A DNA stretch of 48,848 nt, from NCBI GenBank assembly GCA_943788245.1, contig CALSPN010000002.1, positions 1 to 48,848 of the forward strand. Direction: 5' to 3'. A program made the translations under genes and the position numbers. Positions 27,361-36,749 of the stretch are shown piece after piece. How positions within the stretch are numbered: position 1 is the first letter of the stretch; each line of letters opens with the position of its first letter. Source of the DNA: an uncultured Verrucomicrobiae bacterium (GTDB lineage: Bacteria; Verrucomicrobiota; Verrucomicrobiia; Limisphaerales; AAA164-E04). The notes beneath the pieces are model-generated. The model was not told where the DNA came from, did not search any database, and was given only the letters and a program-made list of their open reading frames with translations.

Positions 27361-29952
27361 ATGCAAAGTCAGATGAAATACGTCATTTTGTGGATTACCG
27401 TTTGCATTGCGCTCTGCAATTCAAAGGCAAGTGCCGAGCATCTTGTCCTCGATGCAGATACTCAGATCAATTTGCCCTCAGGATTTGATGCTGAACTTCT
27501 GTATGACGTGCCCGCATCCCAAGGTTCATGGGTGGCCATGGCCTTTGACCCCAAAGGTAGACTCATCGTATCAGATCAGGATGACAAAGGGGTGTTCAGG
27601 CTCACATTGACGGAAACCGAAGGGGCGGGAGTCCGTGTCGAGCATCTCGAGGGCTTCCCATACCTACCCATCAACTGGGGAAAACGTCGCGTGGGCGGAG
27701 CACTGGGATTTCTGTATGCGTTTGACAGTCTCTACATGTCCTCCATGAAGGGATTTTACCGGATCAGGGATACCGATGGTGATGACACCTTTGATGAATT
27801 CACGCTGCTGAAGCAGTTGGGTGTTGGTTACGAGCACTCTGCTCATTCCATCATCAAGACGGAAGATGGTCAGGGATTGTATCTGGTGACAGGGAATCAC
27901 ACTCCTCTGCCTTCGGGGATCCCCAGTCTTCAGCCTGCCGTCTGGGAAACGGATTCCTTGCTTCAGGAAATGCCCGATGCGATGGGGCATGCGGTTGGAA
28001 TTCAACCTCCGGCGGGATGGATTTGTCGTATTTCACCCGATGGCAAGGATTGGGTGATGGTGGCATCAGGTTTCAGGAACGCCGTGGATATCGCCATCAA
28101 CCGGGAAGGGGAATTGTTCACTTATGATTCTGATCTGGAGTTTGATGTGGGAACTCCGTGGTATCGCCCGACACGTGTGAACCATGTGACATCGGCCAGT
28201 GAGTTTGGTTGGCGCCCGGGCTCTGCGAAATGGCCCGAGTATTTTGCGGACAGCAATGGTGCCGTCATCAACATCGGCCCCGGCTCGCCTACCGGAATCA
28301 GTTTTGGTCATCACTCAAATTTCCCTGCTCCGTATCAGGATAAACTGTTCATATGCGATTGGACTTTCGGTTCTATTTATCTGATCGACATGGAAGAGGA
28401 TGGCTCAAGTTATGTGGGCACCAAAACAGAGTTTCTCAATGGGCAGCCACTGAATATTTCAGCCATGCGTTTCGGGCCTGATGGTCACATGTATTTTCTT
28501 GTGGGGGGGCGTAATACGGATTCCAGGCTCTACCGGATAAAATACGTGGGTCCAGTGCAACAAAAACCAGTGAAGAAACTTGTCGCCAATCAGGGTCTCC
28601 GAGACCTGCGCCATTCGTTGGAGGTTTTTCACGGGAACCCGCATGCCGGCAATCAAGCCATCACCAGGGCCTGGCCGCACTTGTCTCATCCGGATCGAAA
28701 TATTCGATACGCCGCACGCCTGGCCATTGAGAATCAACCGGTGAGTTTGTGGCAGGAACGCGTGCTGAGGGAAGAGGATCAAAGAGCCTTGATCCATGCT
28801 TCCATTGCTCTTTGTCGTCATGGTGATCCGTCCTTGTCTCATCGTATTTTGAAGAAGCTCAATCAAATTTCATTCGATTCACTCGCTGCGGAGGATCAAC
28901 TTGCCCTTCTCAGAGCTTATTCCCTTTGCTTCATTAGATTGGGTCAGCCTGCGCCAGAATTAATCAATGTGGTCATCGGAAATCTGGATCCATTCTTTCC
29001 GGCAGACGATGAACAAGTGAACATCGAGTTGTGTCGGGTCCTTTCCTATCTGGATGCACCTCAGGTTGTCAAAAAGACGATCTCCTTGATGAAAATAACA
29101 CAGACCAGGACCCTCGATTACGACAAGGAAATGTTGTCGCGTCACGAGTATGGCAAGGAGATTCTGAAAACGATGGCCAACACGCCCAACAGTCAGAATA
29201 TTCAATATGCATACTCACTGCGGCGCGTTCAGAACGGGTGGACCCTTGCGGACCGGAAATACTTTTTTTCGTGGATGAATGAAACGCTCAGGAAGAGTGG
29301 GGGGAAGAGCTTTGCCGGCTACATGCGGGCGATCAGAGAAGACGCCATCCAACATCTCGCACCTGAAGTTGCCACCTCCGTCTCCTGGCTTCTCGGGGAT
29401 ATCGAAGGGGTGGATCTCAGTCAGCTTCCAACTCCCAAAGGGCCTTCGGTCGCATGGAAAACGGACAAGGCAATGCAGCATTTTGAAGGGGAACTGAGCG
29501 GACGGGATTATCAGAACGGCAAGGCCATGTTCTCTGCAGGGCGTTGTGTGGCGTGTCATCGATTTCAGGGCTCGGGTGGATATTCAGGGCCGGATCTGGG
29601 GTCTGTTGGGAATCGATATTCCATACGTGATATCCTCGTTTCGATTTGCGAGCCGAGTCATTCCATATCGGAACAATACCAGGCCAGTACGGTGACATTG
29701 AAGAATGGATCTTCCCGCTACGGGCGGATCATCTTCAAAAACGAAACCGAGATCGCCCTTGCTTCGAATCCATTTAACTTTGGTAATGTTCAGAAAATCC
29801 CTGCCTCAGATGTTGCAGAAATCAAACCTTCGCAGATTTCCCTGATGCCCCCGGGGACTGTCAACGGGATGAATCAGGATGAACTCATGGATTTAATGGC
29901 ATATTTGATCTCAGGCGGAAATCGCCGGCATGAGGTGTTCAAGCGAAACTGA
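27361..29952 (+). CDS. PVC-type secreted propeller-HEAT-cytochrome c protein
   Basis: 863 residues with a signal peptide (MKYVILWITVCIALCNSKASA; the second Met at 27373 is an alternative start). The N-terminal half is a soluble glucose-dehydrogenase-like beta-propeller (INLPSGFDAELLYDVP ... WVAMAFDPKGRLIVSDQ ... SGFRNAVDIAIN ... LFICDWTFGSIYLIDM). The middle is helical and HEAT-like. The C-terminal third is the PVC heme-binding domain with CVACH at about residues 729-733, followed by SGGYSGPDLGSVGNRYSIRDIL and EPSHSISEQYQ. Such proteins are thought to oxidise sugars or alcohols in the periplasm and pass electrons to the chain. It is the first plus-strand gene of the catabolic group. Confidence 0.92.
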   Translation: MQSQMKYVILWITVCIALCNSKASAEHLVLDADTQINLPSGFDAELLYDVPASQGSWVAMAFDPKGRLIVSDQDDKGVFRLTLTETEGAGVRVEHLEGFPYLPINWGKRRVGGALGFLYAFDSLYMSSMKGFYRIRDTDGDDTFDEFTLLKQLGVGYEHSAHSIIKTEDGQGLYLVTGNHTPLPSGIPSLQPAVWETDSLLQEMPDAMGHAVGIQPPAGWICRISPDGKDWVMVASGFRNAVDIAINREGELFTYDSDLEFDVGTPWYRPTRVNHVTSASEFGWRPGSAKWPEYFADSNGAVINIGPGSPTGISFGHHSNFPAPYQDKLFICDWTFGSIYLIDMEEDGSSYVGTKTEFLNGQPLNISAMRFGPDGHMYFLVGGRNTDSRLYRIKYVGPVQQKPVKKLVANQGLRDLRHSLEVFHGNPHAGNQAITRAWPHLSHPDRNIRYAARLAIENQPVSLWQERVLREEDQRALIHASIALCRHGDPSLSHRILKKLNQISFDSLAAEDQLALLRAYSLCFIRLGQPAPELINVVIGNLDPFFPADDEQVNIELCRVLSYLDAPQVVKKTISLMKITQTRTLDYDKEMLSRHEYGKEILKTMANTPNSQNIQYAYSLRRVQNGWTLADRKYFFSWMNETLRKSGGKSFAGYMRAIREDAIQHLAPEVATSVSWLLGDIEGVDLSQLPTPKGPSVAWKTDKAMQHFEGELSGRDYQNGKAMFSAGRCVACHRFQGSGGYSGPDLGSVGNRYSIRDILVSICEPSHSISEQYQASTVTLKNGSSRYGRIIFKNETEIALASNPFNFGNVQKIPASDVAEIKPSQISLMPPGTVNGMNQDELMDLMAYLISGGNRRHEVFKRN

Positions 29953-30011
29953 CAAAGTCGTTTGTCTCTGATGCGGATCAGAAAGCGAACTGCTTATATT
30001 TTATTTTAATT

Positions 30012-31527
30012 ATGAAACCATTCCTCAACGGCAATGACACCCTTTGGCGTGCTCGGGTTGAATCGGGATTATTCCCATTCATCCTACTTTTGTGCGCAGC
30101 TCTTTCATTGAACTTTCAAGTCGCGGAAGCACGAGATGCAGGAGACCGACCTAATTTTGTGATCTTCTTTCTCGATGACTCAGGATATGGCGACTACTCG
30201 CACAATGGTAATCCAACCATTCAGACTCCACAGATCACTCGCCTGGTTCGGGAAGGATTGAACTTTACTCAGTTTTATGTGACCTCTCCTGCCTGTAGTG
30301 CCTCTCGTTATTCACTCATGACTGGGCGTTATCCAGGTCGTTCAGGGCTGGGCACCTGGGTGATTGGTCCCTCTTCAAAACGTTACTTGCACCCTGAGGA
30401 AATGACACTTCCGGAGGCCTTGAAGGAACAGGGTTACAAAACGGGAATTTTTGGGAAATGGCACCTTGGCTCCCCGAATCAAAAAAATCTTTTTTCCAAA
30501 GACACGCTTCCTTTGGCTCATGGATTTGATGAGTGGATCGGTACTAACGTTTCACATGACTACGTCAATGCGATGCTGATGAAATCAGATCCCGACGGCA
30601 CAGACCCTGTGGACGGGTATCGTGTCATCACCAGAGATTTACCCTCCAAACATGATGTGTGTGCCTCCTTGACAGGACGCTGTACCGAAGCGGCTCTCTC
30701 CTTCATCGAGAGAAACAAAAAAGATCCCTTCCTTGCTTATATTCCTTACAACATGCCTCACCTCGGTATCCACGCGAGCGACACGTTTGCAGGGCAATCC
30801 AGGCGCGGTCTGCTTGGGGATGTCATGGCGGAAATAGACGAGGGTGTCGGTCGAATCAGGAACGCATTGAAAGATGCGGGATTGACGGAGAATACGCTCA
30901 TCATCTTTTCCTCTGACAATGGCCCCTGGATTCGTTTCCAGGATACGGTGGACCATCCCAAGTATGGGGAAGCGCGCTTGCATATTGGCTACGCGACACC
31001 TTTTCGAGACGGTAAGGGCTCCACCTGGGAGGGGGGGCATCGGGGTGCCGGGTGTTTTTTGCTGGCCGGGTATGATCGCTGCCAGCCAGAGCGAACTGGC
31101 GCCTGTCAGTACGCTGGATGTCTTTCCCACTTTGGTGACTCTGGCCGGAGGCAGGGTGCCTGCGGATCGATCCATCGACGGTCGTGATATTGGGGCTTAC
31201 CTGTTTTCTCGACATTCCTCAAAACGCGTGTCGCCGTTCAAGTTCTTCTTTTCTGCCTCCGACAACAAGCCTTCCGCTCTGCGAATGGGGGCCTGGAAGC
31301 TGCACGTGCGACTTTATTCTCAAACGGGAAATAATTACGGTTTCCGTGCTTCGCGTGATTCGCCTCTCTTGTTTCAAGTGGAGCAGGATCTGGGCGAACG
31401 GTTCGACCGTGCCAAAGAGCAGGGGGACATGTGGTCGCTCATGATGCTGCATCAGCTGGAGGGCGTTCGAGAGAACAAGTCAGTTGAGGCAGGCACTTTC
31501 TGGACCTCAGATCAAGCGTCCAAGTAG
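30012..31527 (+). CDS. Secreted arylsulfatase (formylglycine type), one frameshift
   Basis: About 504 residues when repaired, with a hydrophobic signal segment (SGLFPFILLLCAALSLNF). Sulfatase marks: NFVIFFLDDSGYGDY (metal Asp55-Asp56), PACSASRYSLMTGRYPGR with Cys95 to be converted to formylglycine, FGKWHLGS, MPHLGIH and SSDNGP. A single extra G in the run at about 31041 turns STWEGGHRVPGVFCWPG into a wrong frame; removing it restores DVFPTLVTLAGGRVP and the C-terminal domain to 31527. It should remove sulfate from glycans. No anaerobic or FGE maturase gene was seen here. Confidence 0.9.
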
Positions 31528-31615
31528 ATTGGTTTCCATTTTTGCAGGGAGTTTGAGGGTGGATTTGAACGGTCCTCTGATTGACACTTTGAGTCCCTGG
31601 TCTCAATCTCTCACA

Positions 31616-33022
31616 ATGACTTCCCATCATACAAGCACTGTGCCTTTCTTCAAACTGGCTGCCACGCATGGCAAACTTCTTGTTGGGCTCCTGACTGCGC
31701 AACTGCTTTTCACTCAGCTTGGAAACGCGGCAGATACGTGGCCTGATTTTCGTGGCCCCGGAGGTGATGGCCATGTTGCTGCAAAAGGGGATTCGAAAAT
31801 GCATGGCGTCCCGGTCCATTGGAGTGACACAAAAAACGTGCAATGGAAAACCAGGCTCCCGCTGCTGGGCCTTTCATCCCCTGTGGTGATGGATGATCGC
31901 ATCTGGTTGACGACTGCCAGCGAGGAGGGACACGATTTCTTTGTGATCTGTGTAGACGCCAACAGTGGAGACATACTGGCGAACAAAAAGATTTTTCACA
32001 GCGATGACCCTCAATCCCTGGGCAATGGCCGCCAGGACAACAGCTACGCGACGCCTTCGGCGGTTCTTGAATCCGGCCGGGTCTATGTCCACTTTGGCAG
32101 TTTTGGAACTGCCTGTCTGGATGCTCAATCTTTCGAAGTGATCTGGAAAAGAGACGACATGCCTTGCTGGCATTACCGAGGTGCATCCTCTTCACCGGTC
32201 CTTTTCAAGGAGCTGTTGATCCTTACCTTTGATGGTGCTGATCAGCAATACCACATCGCTCTCAACAAGAAAACCGGCAAAACGGCATGGAGAACCGATC
32301 GCTCGGCCATCTGGAATGATGAGCACGTGGAAAACAGAATGGTGCAGGAGGGCGACTGGAGAAAGGCTCACAGTACTCCTTTGATCGTTGAACAGGGCGG
32401 CAAGGCGAGGCTCTTCAGTGTCGGTGCCAAGGCGGCCTATGCCTATGATCCTTCGACCGGTAAGGAATTGTGGAGGTTTGATCATGGAGCCTATTCCGCT
32501 GCTCCCCGGCCTCTTTATGACAAGGATCATGTCATCTTTGTGACGGGATTCAGCCGCGGCGCGCAGATGGTCTCGGTGAAAGCAGGCGGCAGTGGCGTGG
32601 TCACGGATACCCACCTGCATTGGGCAAATAAATCTCCCTTCCCAAAATACTCCTCTCCCATTGTGGTAGAGGACCTGATTTACATGGCTCTGGACGACAG
32701 CTTCCTGGTCTGCATTGAGGCCCATACGGGTGAGACCGTCTGGAAGGAGCGCGTGGGAGGGAAGTTCCGCGCATGTCCCGTTTATGTAGATGGATTGCTC
32801 TATTTCTCCAGCCTGGAAGGGGTGACCACGGTGATCAAGCCCGGGCGTGCGTTTGAAATAATAGCGACCAACCCGCTGGAGGAGGGGGTTGCCAATGATG
32901 ATCCGCGTCGAGGTCCAGGTTTCATGGCCTCGCCTGCGGTTGTTGGGAGCGCGTTTTTCCTTCGTACGCGACATCATTTGTTTCGCATCGAAAAGGATGA
33001 ACCCCACCTGCTTGAAAGGTAG
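31616..33022 (+). CDS. Secreted PQQ-like beta-propeller repeat protein
   Basis: 468 residues from ATG 31616, which gives a signal segment (KLLVGLLTAQLLFTQLGNAA) followed by DTWPDFRGPGGDGH, the family opening. Propeller blades repeat as NTGKTAWRT-like blocks (KKTGKTAWRTDRSAIW, DPSTGKELWRFDHGA, EAHTGETVWKERVG). It is similar in plan to the protein at 20098-21408. It sits 88 bases after the sulfatase, in the same direction, so the two are probably one unit. The role is likely extracellular binding or an enzyme support; no catalytic site was identified. Confidence 0.9.
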   Translation: MTSHHTSTVPFFKLAATHGKLLVGLLTAQLLFTQLGNAADTWPDFRGPGGDGHVAAKGDSKMHGVPVHWSDTKNVQWKTRLPLLGLSSPVVMDDRIWLTTASEEGHDFFVICVDANSGDILANKKIFHSDDPQSLGNGRQDNSYATPSAVLESGRVYVHFGSFGTACLDAQSFEVIWKRDDMPCWHYRGASSSPVLFKELLILTFDGADQQYHIALNKKTGKTAWRTDRSAIWNDEHVENRMVQEGDWRKAHSTPLIVEQGGKARLFSVGAKAAYAYDPSTGKELWRFDHGAYSAAPRPLYDKDHVIFVTGFSRGAQMVSVKAGGSGVVTDTHLHWANKSPFPKYSSPIVVEDLIYMALDDSFLVCIEAHTGETVWKERVGGKFRACPVYVDGLLYFSSLEGVTTVIKPGRAFEIIATNPLEEGVANDDPRRGPGFMASPAVVGSAFFLRTRHHLFRIEKDEPHLLER

Positions 33023-33114
33023 CCCGAACCATTTTTGAGGATACGCACCACGCCTCGCGTCCTGACTCAAGGAAGAAGGTGTGTTTTCACAGGTGAACAT
33101 CAATCAAAACGGAC

Positions 33115-35160
33115 ATGCAACATTTCTCTTTATTCTTAAGTCTGATCCTGACGCTCTCTCTGATGACCAGAACGCTGGCGGATGAGGTCCATGATATTGT
33201 TATTTACGGTGGTACAAGTGCGGGAATCATCGCAGGCATTCAAGCACGCTTGATGGGAAAATCAGTGGTTGTCATCGAACCGTCAGGTCGTGAGGGTGGA
33301 TTGACAACAGGGGGACTCGGGCAGACGGATATTGGCAACAAGCATGTGATCGGTGGTCTGTCGCGGTCTTTCTATGAACGCATTGCCCGATACTATGCGG
33401 ATGAGAGCGCATGGGAATGGCAGAACGCTGATTCTTACAAAAGTGGGGGTCAGAGCCGGACGCTTCATGGAGAGAGCACGCAGTGGACGTTTGAACCCAG
33501 TGCCGCACTCAAGGTTTATCGCGCTTGGATTCAGGAAGTGGGCCTCAGAGTGGTTCATCATGAGCGATTGGACCGTGATGATGGAGTCATGAAAAAAGGC
33601 AATGTCATTCAATCCATCCGGATGGAATCAGGACGAGCATTTGCGGGTCGCATGTTCCTGGACGCAACCTACGAAGGGGATCTCATGGCAAGCGTGGGTG
33701 TGCGTTACACCGTTGGACGTGAAGCCGTCGATAAATATCAGGAATCACTGAATGGCGTGCAAACCCGGATGGCAAAGTATCATCAATTCATGAAGGGGGT
33801 GGACCCTTATCGAATCAAGGGCGATCCCGGTAGTGGGCTCTTGCCTTTCATCGATCCGATGGGGCCCGGTGTCGAAGGCGCTGGAGACATGCGATTGCAA
33901 GCCTATTGCTTTCGCATGTGTTTGACAGATCATCCTGAGAATCGGATTCCTTTCCACAAACCTGCTGGGTACAATCCACTCTGGTACGAATTGCTTCTCC
34001 GCAATTTTGAGGCAGGTGAAAGGGGTATGCCATGGATCCATTCAGGGATGCCGAATCGAAAAACCGATACCAACAATCGCACGGGATTTTCAACGGACTT
34101 CATTGGTCAGAATCATGCCTATCCCGAGGCAAGTTATGTCGAACGTGAACGGATGGTGATTCGACACCGCTTGTTTCAGCAAGGCTTGATGTGGACACTG
34201 GCAAACCATCCGCGTGTTCCCGACAAGATTCGAAATGAAGTAGCGCGATGGGGCATGTGTCGCGATGAATTTGTGGAGGGCAATGGATGGCAGAAGCAAC
34301 TGTACATCCGCGAAGCCCGGCGAATGGTGAGCGACTTCGTCATGACGCAAAACCATTGCCAGCAGAAAGAGAGTGTGAGTGATTCCATCGGCATGGGAGC
34401 CTACACCATGGACTCGCACCATGTTCAGCGATACGTCAATGCAGACGGCTTTGTGCAGAACGAAGGGGATGTCGAGGTAGGAGGCTTTCCTCCTTACCCG
34501 ATTAGTTTCCGGTCGATGATTCCCCGCCGATCCGAAGCAGAAAACCTATTGGTTCCCATCTGTCTTTCAGCCAGTCACATGGCCTTTGGCTCGATTCGCA
34601 TGGAACCGGTGTTCATGGTTCTGGGGCAGTCCGCCGCCACCGTTGCCTGTCTGGCGCTCGATGCCCAGGTCCCCGTGCAGGAGGTGCATTATTCGGAACT
34701 CAAAACCAGGTTGGAAGCCGATGATCAGATCCTGAATTACGGGCAAACAGATCTTGATGGCATTATTGTCGACGATTCCGAAGCCAGGCTCAGAGGAAAC
34801 TGGAAGCAATCGGCGATCCACAGCGGCTACCAACTGGGTTACAAGCACGATGGTGATGCCCGCGATGGGCAGTCTTCTGCTGACTTCTTCACTGAATTGC
34901 CTGAACCCGGACTATATGGCGTGCAGATCTCCTGGTTGGCGCATCCCAACCGGGCTACCAATGTGCCTGTGAAAGTTCATCACAGTGAAGGGTTGCATGA
35001 AATACAGGTTAATCAACGGACCCATCCCAAAGGGGAAAACGGGTTTCATCAAATCGGAACGTTTAATTTCCATCATGACGCATCCGTCATTGTATCCAAT
35101 GAAGGCACCGATGGCTTCGTCGTGATTGATGCTGTTCGCTGGATAAAACTGAATCCCTGA
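33115..35160 (+). CDS. Secreted FAD-dependent oxidoreductase with C-terminal golvesin-like domain
   Basis: 681 residues with a signal peptide (HFSLFLSLILTLSLMTRTLA). The FAD-binding Rossmann motif VIYGGTSAGIIAGIQARLMG is near residue 28, followed by VVVIEPSGREGGLTTGGLGQTD. The middle has the family segments SFYERIARYY, EGDLMASVGVRYTVGREA and RMIPRR-like FRSMIPRRSEAENLLVPI. The last about 130 residues (GIIVDDSEARLRGNW ... FVVIDAVRWIKL) match the beta-sandwich found at the end of xanthan-lyase/golvesin-like proteins and probably bind sugar. It likely oxidises a sugar or a sugar-linked alcohol outside the cytoplasm. Confidence 0.88.
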   Translation: MQHFSLFLSLILTLSLMTRTLADEVHDIVIYGGTSAGIIAGIQARLMGKSVVVIEPSGREGGLTTGGLGQTDIGNKHVIGGLSRSFYERIARYYADESAWEWQNADSYKSGGQSRTLHGESTQWTFEPSAALKVYRAWIQEVGLRVVHHERLDRDDGVMKKGNVIQSIRMESGRAFAGRMFLDATYEGDLMASVGVRYTVGREAVDKYQESLNGVQTRMAKYHQFMKGVDPYRIKGDPGSGLLPFIDPMGPGVEGAGDMRLQAYCFRMCLTDHPENRIPFHKPAGYNPLWYELLLRNFEAGERGMPWIHSGMPNRKTDTNNRTGFSTDFIGQNHAYPEASYVERERMVIRHRLFQQGLMWTLANHPRVPDKIRNEVARWGMCRDEFVEGNGWQKQLYIREARRMVSDFVMTQNHCQQKESVSDSIGMGAYTMDSHHVQRYVNADGFVQNEGDVEVGGFPPYPISFRSMIPRRSEAENLLVPICLSASHMAFGSIRMEPVFMVLGQSAATVACLALDAQVPVQEVHYSELKTRLEADDQILNYGQTDLDGIIVDDSEARLRGNWKQSAIHSGYQLGYKHDGDARDGQSSADFFTELPEPGLYGVQISWLAHPNRATNVPVKVHHSEGLHEIQVNQRTHPKGENGFHQIGTFNFHHDASVIVSNEGTDGFVVIDAVRWIKLNP

Positions 35161-35249
35161 AGTCGATCCACATTTTCCCTTGGCAGCTGGAGGGAGCATC
35201 ATTGGATGGACAATCCCTGATGGCATTCGTTACCTGTCTTTAAAGAAAT

Positions 35250-35289
35250 GGACATGGAACTCAGGTGACCTTATTCTCTCTCCATGTCC
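35250..35289. repeat. 9-bp inverted repeat in the leader of the Gfo/Idh gene
   Basis: GGACATGGA at 35250-35258 is the exact reverse complement of TCCATGTCC at 35281-35289, with 22 bases between. It ends 41 bases before the start codon. It is not followed by a T-run, so it is more likely a leader hairpin or an operator than a terminator. Confidence 0.5.
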
Positions 35290-35330
35290 CCGATTTGCAT
35301 GCTTATTCAAATTCATTAAAAAAGAAAATC

Positions 35331-36683
35331 ATGAACCGAAGAACATTTCTGCAACACGGAGCCAAGGGTGCCGTTGGCTTAAGCGCACTGAGTTCCAATC
35401 TATTGGCCGTGGAGGCTGAAAAGCCCCTGCGAGTGGGATTAATTGGGTGCGGTTGGTATGGCAAGACCGATCTTCTTCACCTGATGCAGGTGGCTCCTGT
35501 CGACGTTGTCGGCCTGTGTGATGTCGATCGAAACATGGTCGATGCGGCTTCGGAGCTTGTGGCTCAAAGACAGAGCTCAGGTAAAAAACCTCAAGTGTAC
35601 GGTGACTTTCGCAAGCTGTTGAGCGACCAGTCCCCTGAAATCGTTCTGGTGGGTACTCCTGATCATTGGCATTGCCTTCCGGTGGTGGAGGCATGTAAGG
35701 CGGGCGCAGACGTCTATGTGCAAAAACCCATCAGCATCGATGTGGTGGAAGGTCAGGCCATGGTGGCCGCCGCCAGAAAATATGGCCGCACCGTGCAGGT
35801 CGGTCTGGAGCGCCGCAGTACCCCACATCTGCTTGAAGCGCGCGATAAATATATTCTCTCAGGAGTGATGGGGAAAATCGGTTACATCGATATCCACAGT
35901 TACTACGGAAGTAGAAAATCGTTCCCAGCACCGGTTGCTCCTCCCGCGCACCTGGACTGGGACATGTATGTCGGACCCGCCTCCTGGAGAGATTACCATC
36001 CCAAGCTTCATCCGCGCAGCTGGCGTGATTGCAGGGAATTCAGTAATGGGCAGACCGGAGATTTGTGCGTTCATTTCTTCGATCTCATGCGTTACTTCTT
36101 CGATCTTGGATGGCCCAGGCGTGTTGCCGCCACAGGGGGCTCATTGATGCGACCTTCCGACTCCAATGTGAATGTGCACGACACGCAGAACGCACTTTTT
36201 GACTATGATGGACTGCAGATGGTCTGGACTCAGAAAAACTGGGGAATGAATCCCGACAAGGATTATCCATGGGGGGCCACCATTTATGGTGAGAAAGGGA
36301 CTTTGAAACTGAGTGTGTGGCGCTACGACTATATCCCGAATGATGGCGGCGAAACCATTCGGAGGGATTCCGTGGACGAGAGTGATCAATACCCGGAAGA
36401 TCTCGTGCACAAGGAAACAGAAGTGTTTGCCGCTCCCGGGAATCGGCGCCAGCTCCTTGATTTTGTCAGGTCACGTCAGCAGGGGAAACGTCCCGTCGCT
36501 GACATTCACGAAGGTCATGTCTCCTCGGCCTCGTGCATCCTTGCCAATCTCTCAATGGAACTTGGCAGGGAATTACGATGGGACGCCGAAAATGAGCAGG
36601 TGATTGGAGATCCTGAAGCGAATCGTCGGTTGGCTCGAAAGTATCGGGGCGATTGGGTGCACCCGACTCCAGCGAATATTTAA
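35331..36683 (+). CDS. Gfo/Idh/MocA family oxidoreductase with twin-arginine signal
   Basis: 450 residues. The ATG at 35331 gives MNRRTFLQHGAKGAVGLSAL, a Tat signal (RRTFL) as in many PVC members of this family, which act in the periplasm. The NAD-binding fold starts with LRVGLIGCGWYGKTDLL and includes VVGLCDVD, VLVGTPDHWHCLP and the central CKAGADVYVQKPISID. The C-terminal part has MQVGLERR-like VQVGLERRS and DLCVHFFDLMRYF. It oxidises or reduces a sugar hydroxyl using NAD(P), the expected partner of 3-keto-sugar enzymes such as DUF1080. It ends before a strong terminator. Confidence 0.93.
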   Translation: MNRRTFLQHGAKGAVGLSALSSNLLAVEAEKPLRVGLIGCGWYGKTDLLHLMQVAPVDVVGLCDVDRNMVDAASELVAQRQSSGKKPQVYGDFRKLLSDQSPEIVLVGTPDHWHCLPVVEACKAGADVYVQKPISIDVVEGQAMVAAARKYGRTVQVGLERRSTPHLLEARDKYILSGVMGKIGYIDIHSYYGSRKSFPAPVAPPAHLDWDMYVGPASWRDYHPKLHPRSWRDCREFSNGQTGDLCVHFFDLMRYFFDLGWPRRVAATGGSLMRPSDSNVNVHDTQNALFDYDGLQMVWTQKNWGMNPDKDYPWGATIYGEKGTLKLSVWRYDYIPNDGGETIRRDSVDESDQYPEDLVHKETEVFAAPGNRRQLLDFVRSRQQGKRPVADIHEGHVSSASCILANLSMELGRELRWDAENEQVIGDPEANRRLARKYRGDWVHPTPANI

Positions 36684-36697
36684 GCCAGACAATGAGC

Positions 36698-36732
36698 CGC
36701 CAGACCGTTCATTCGGTCTGGCGTTTTTTTTG
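36698..36732 (+). terminator. Rho-independent terminator of the Gfo/Idh gene
   Basis: A perfect 10-bp stem (CGCCAGACCG, loop TTCATT, CGGTCTGGCG) is followed by eight T residues. It lies 14 bases after the stop at 36683 and before the convergent SGNH esterase gene. Confidence 0.93.
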
Positions 36733-36749
36733 TTGAACGCTCTGGCCGA

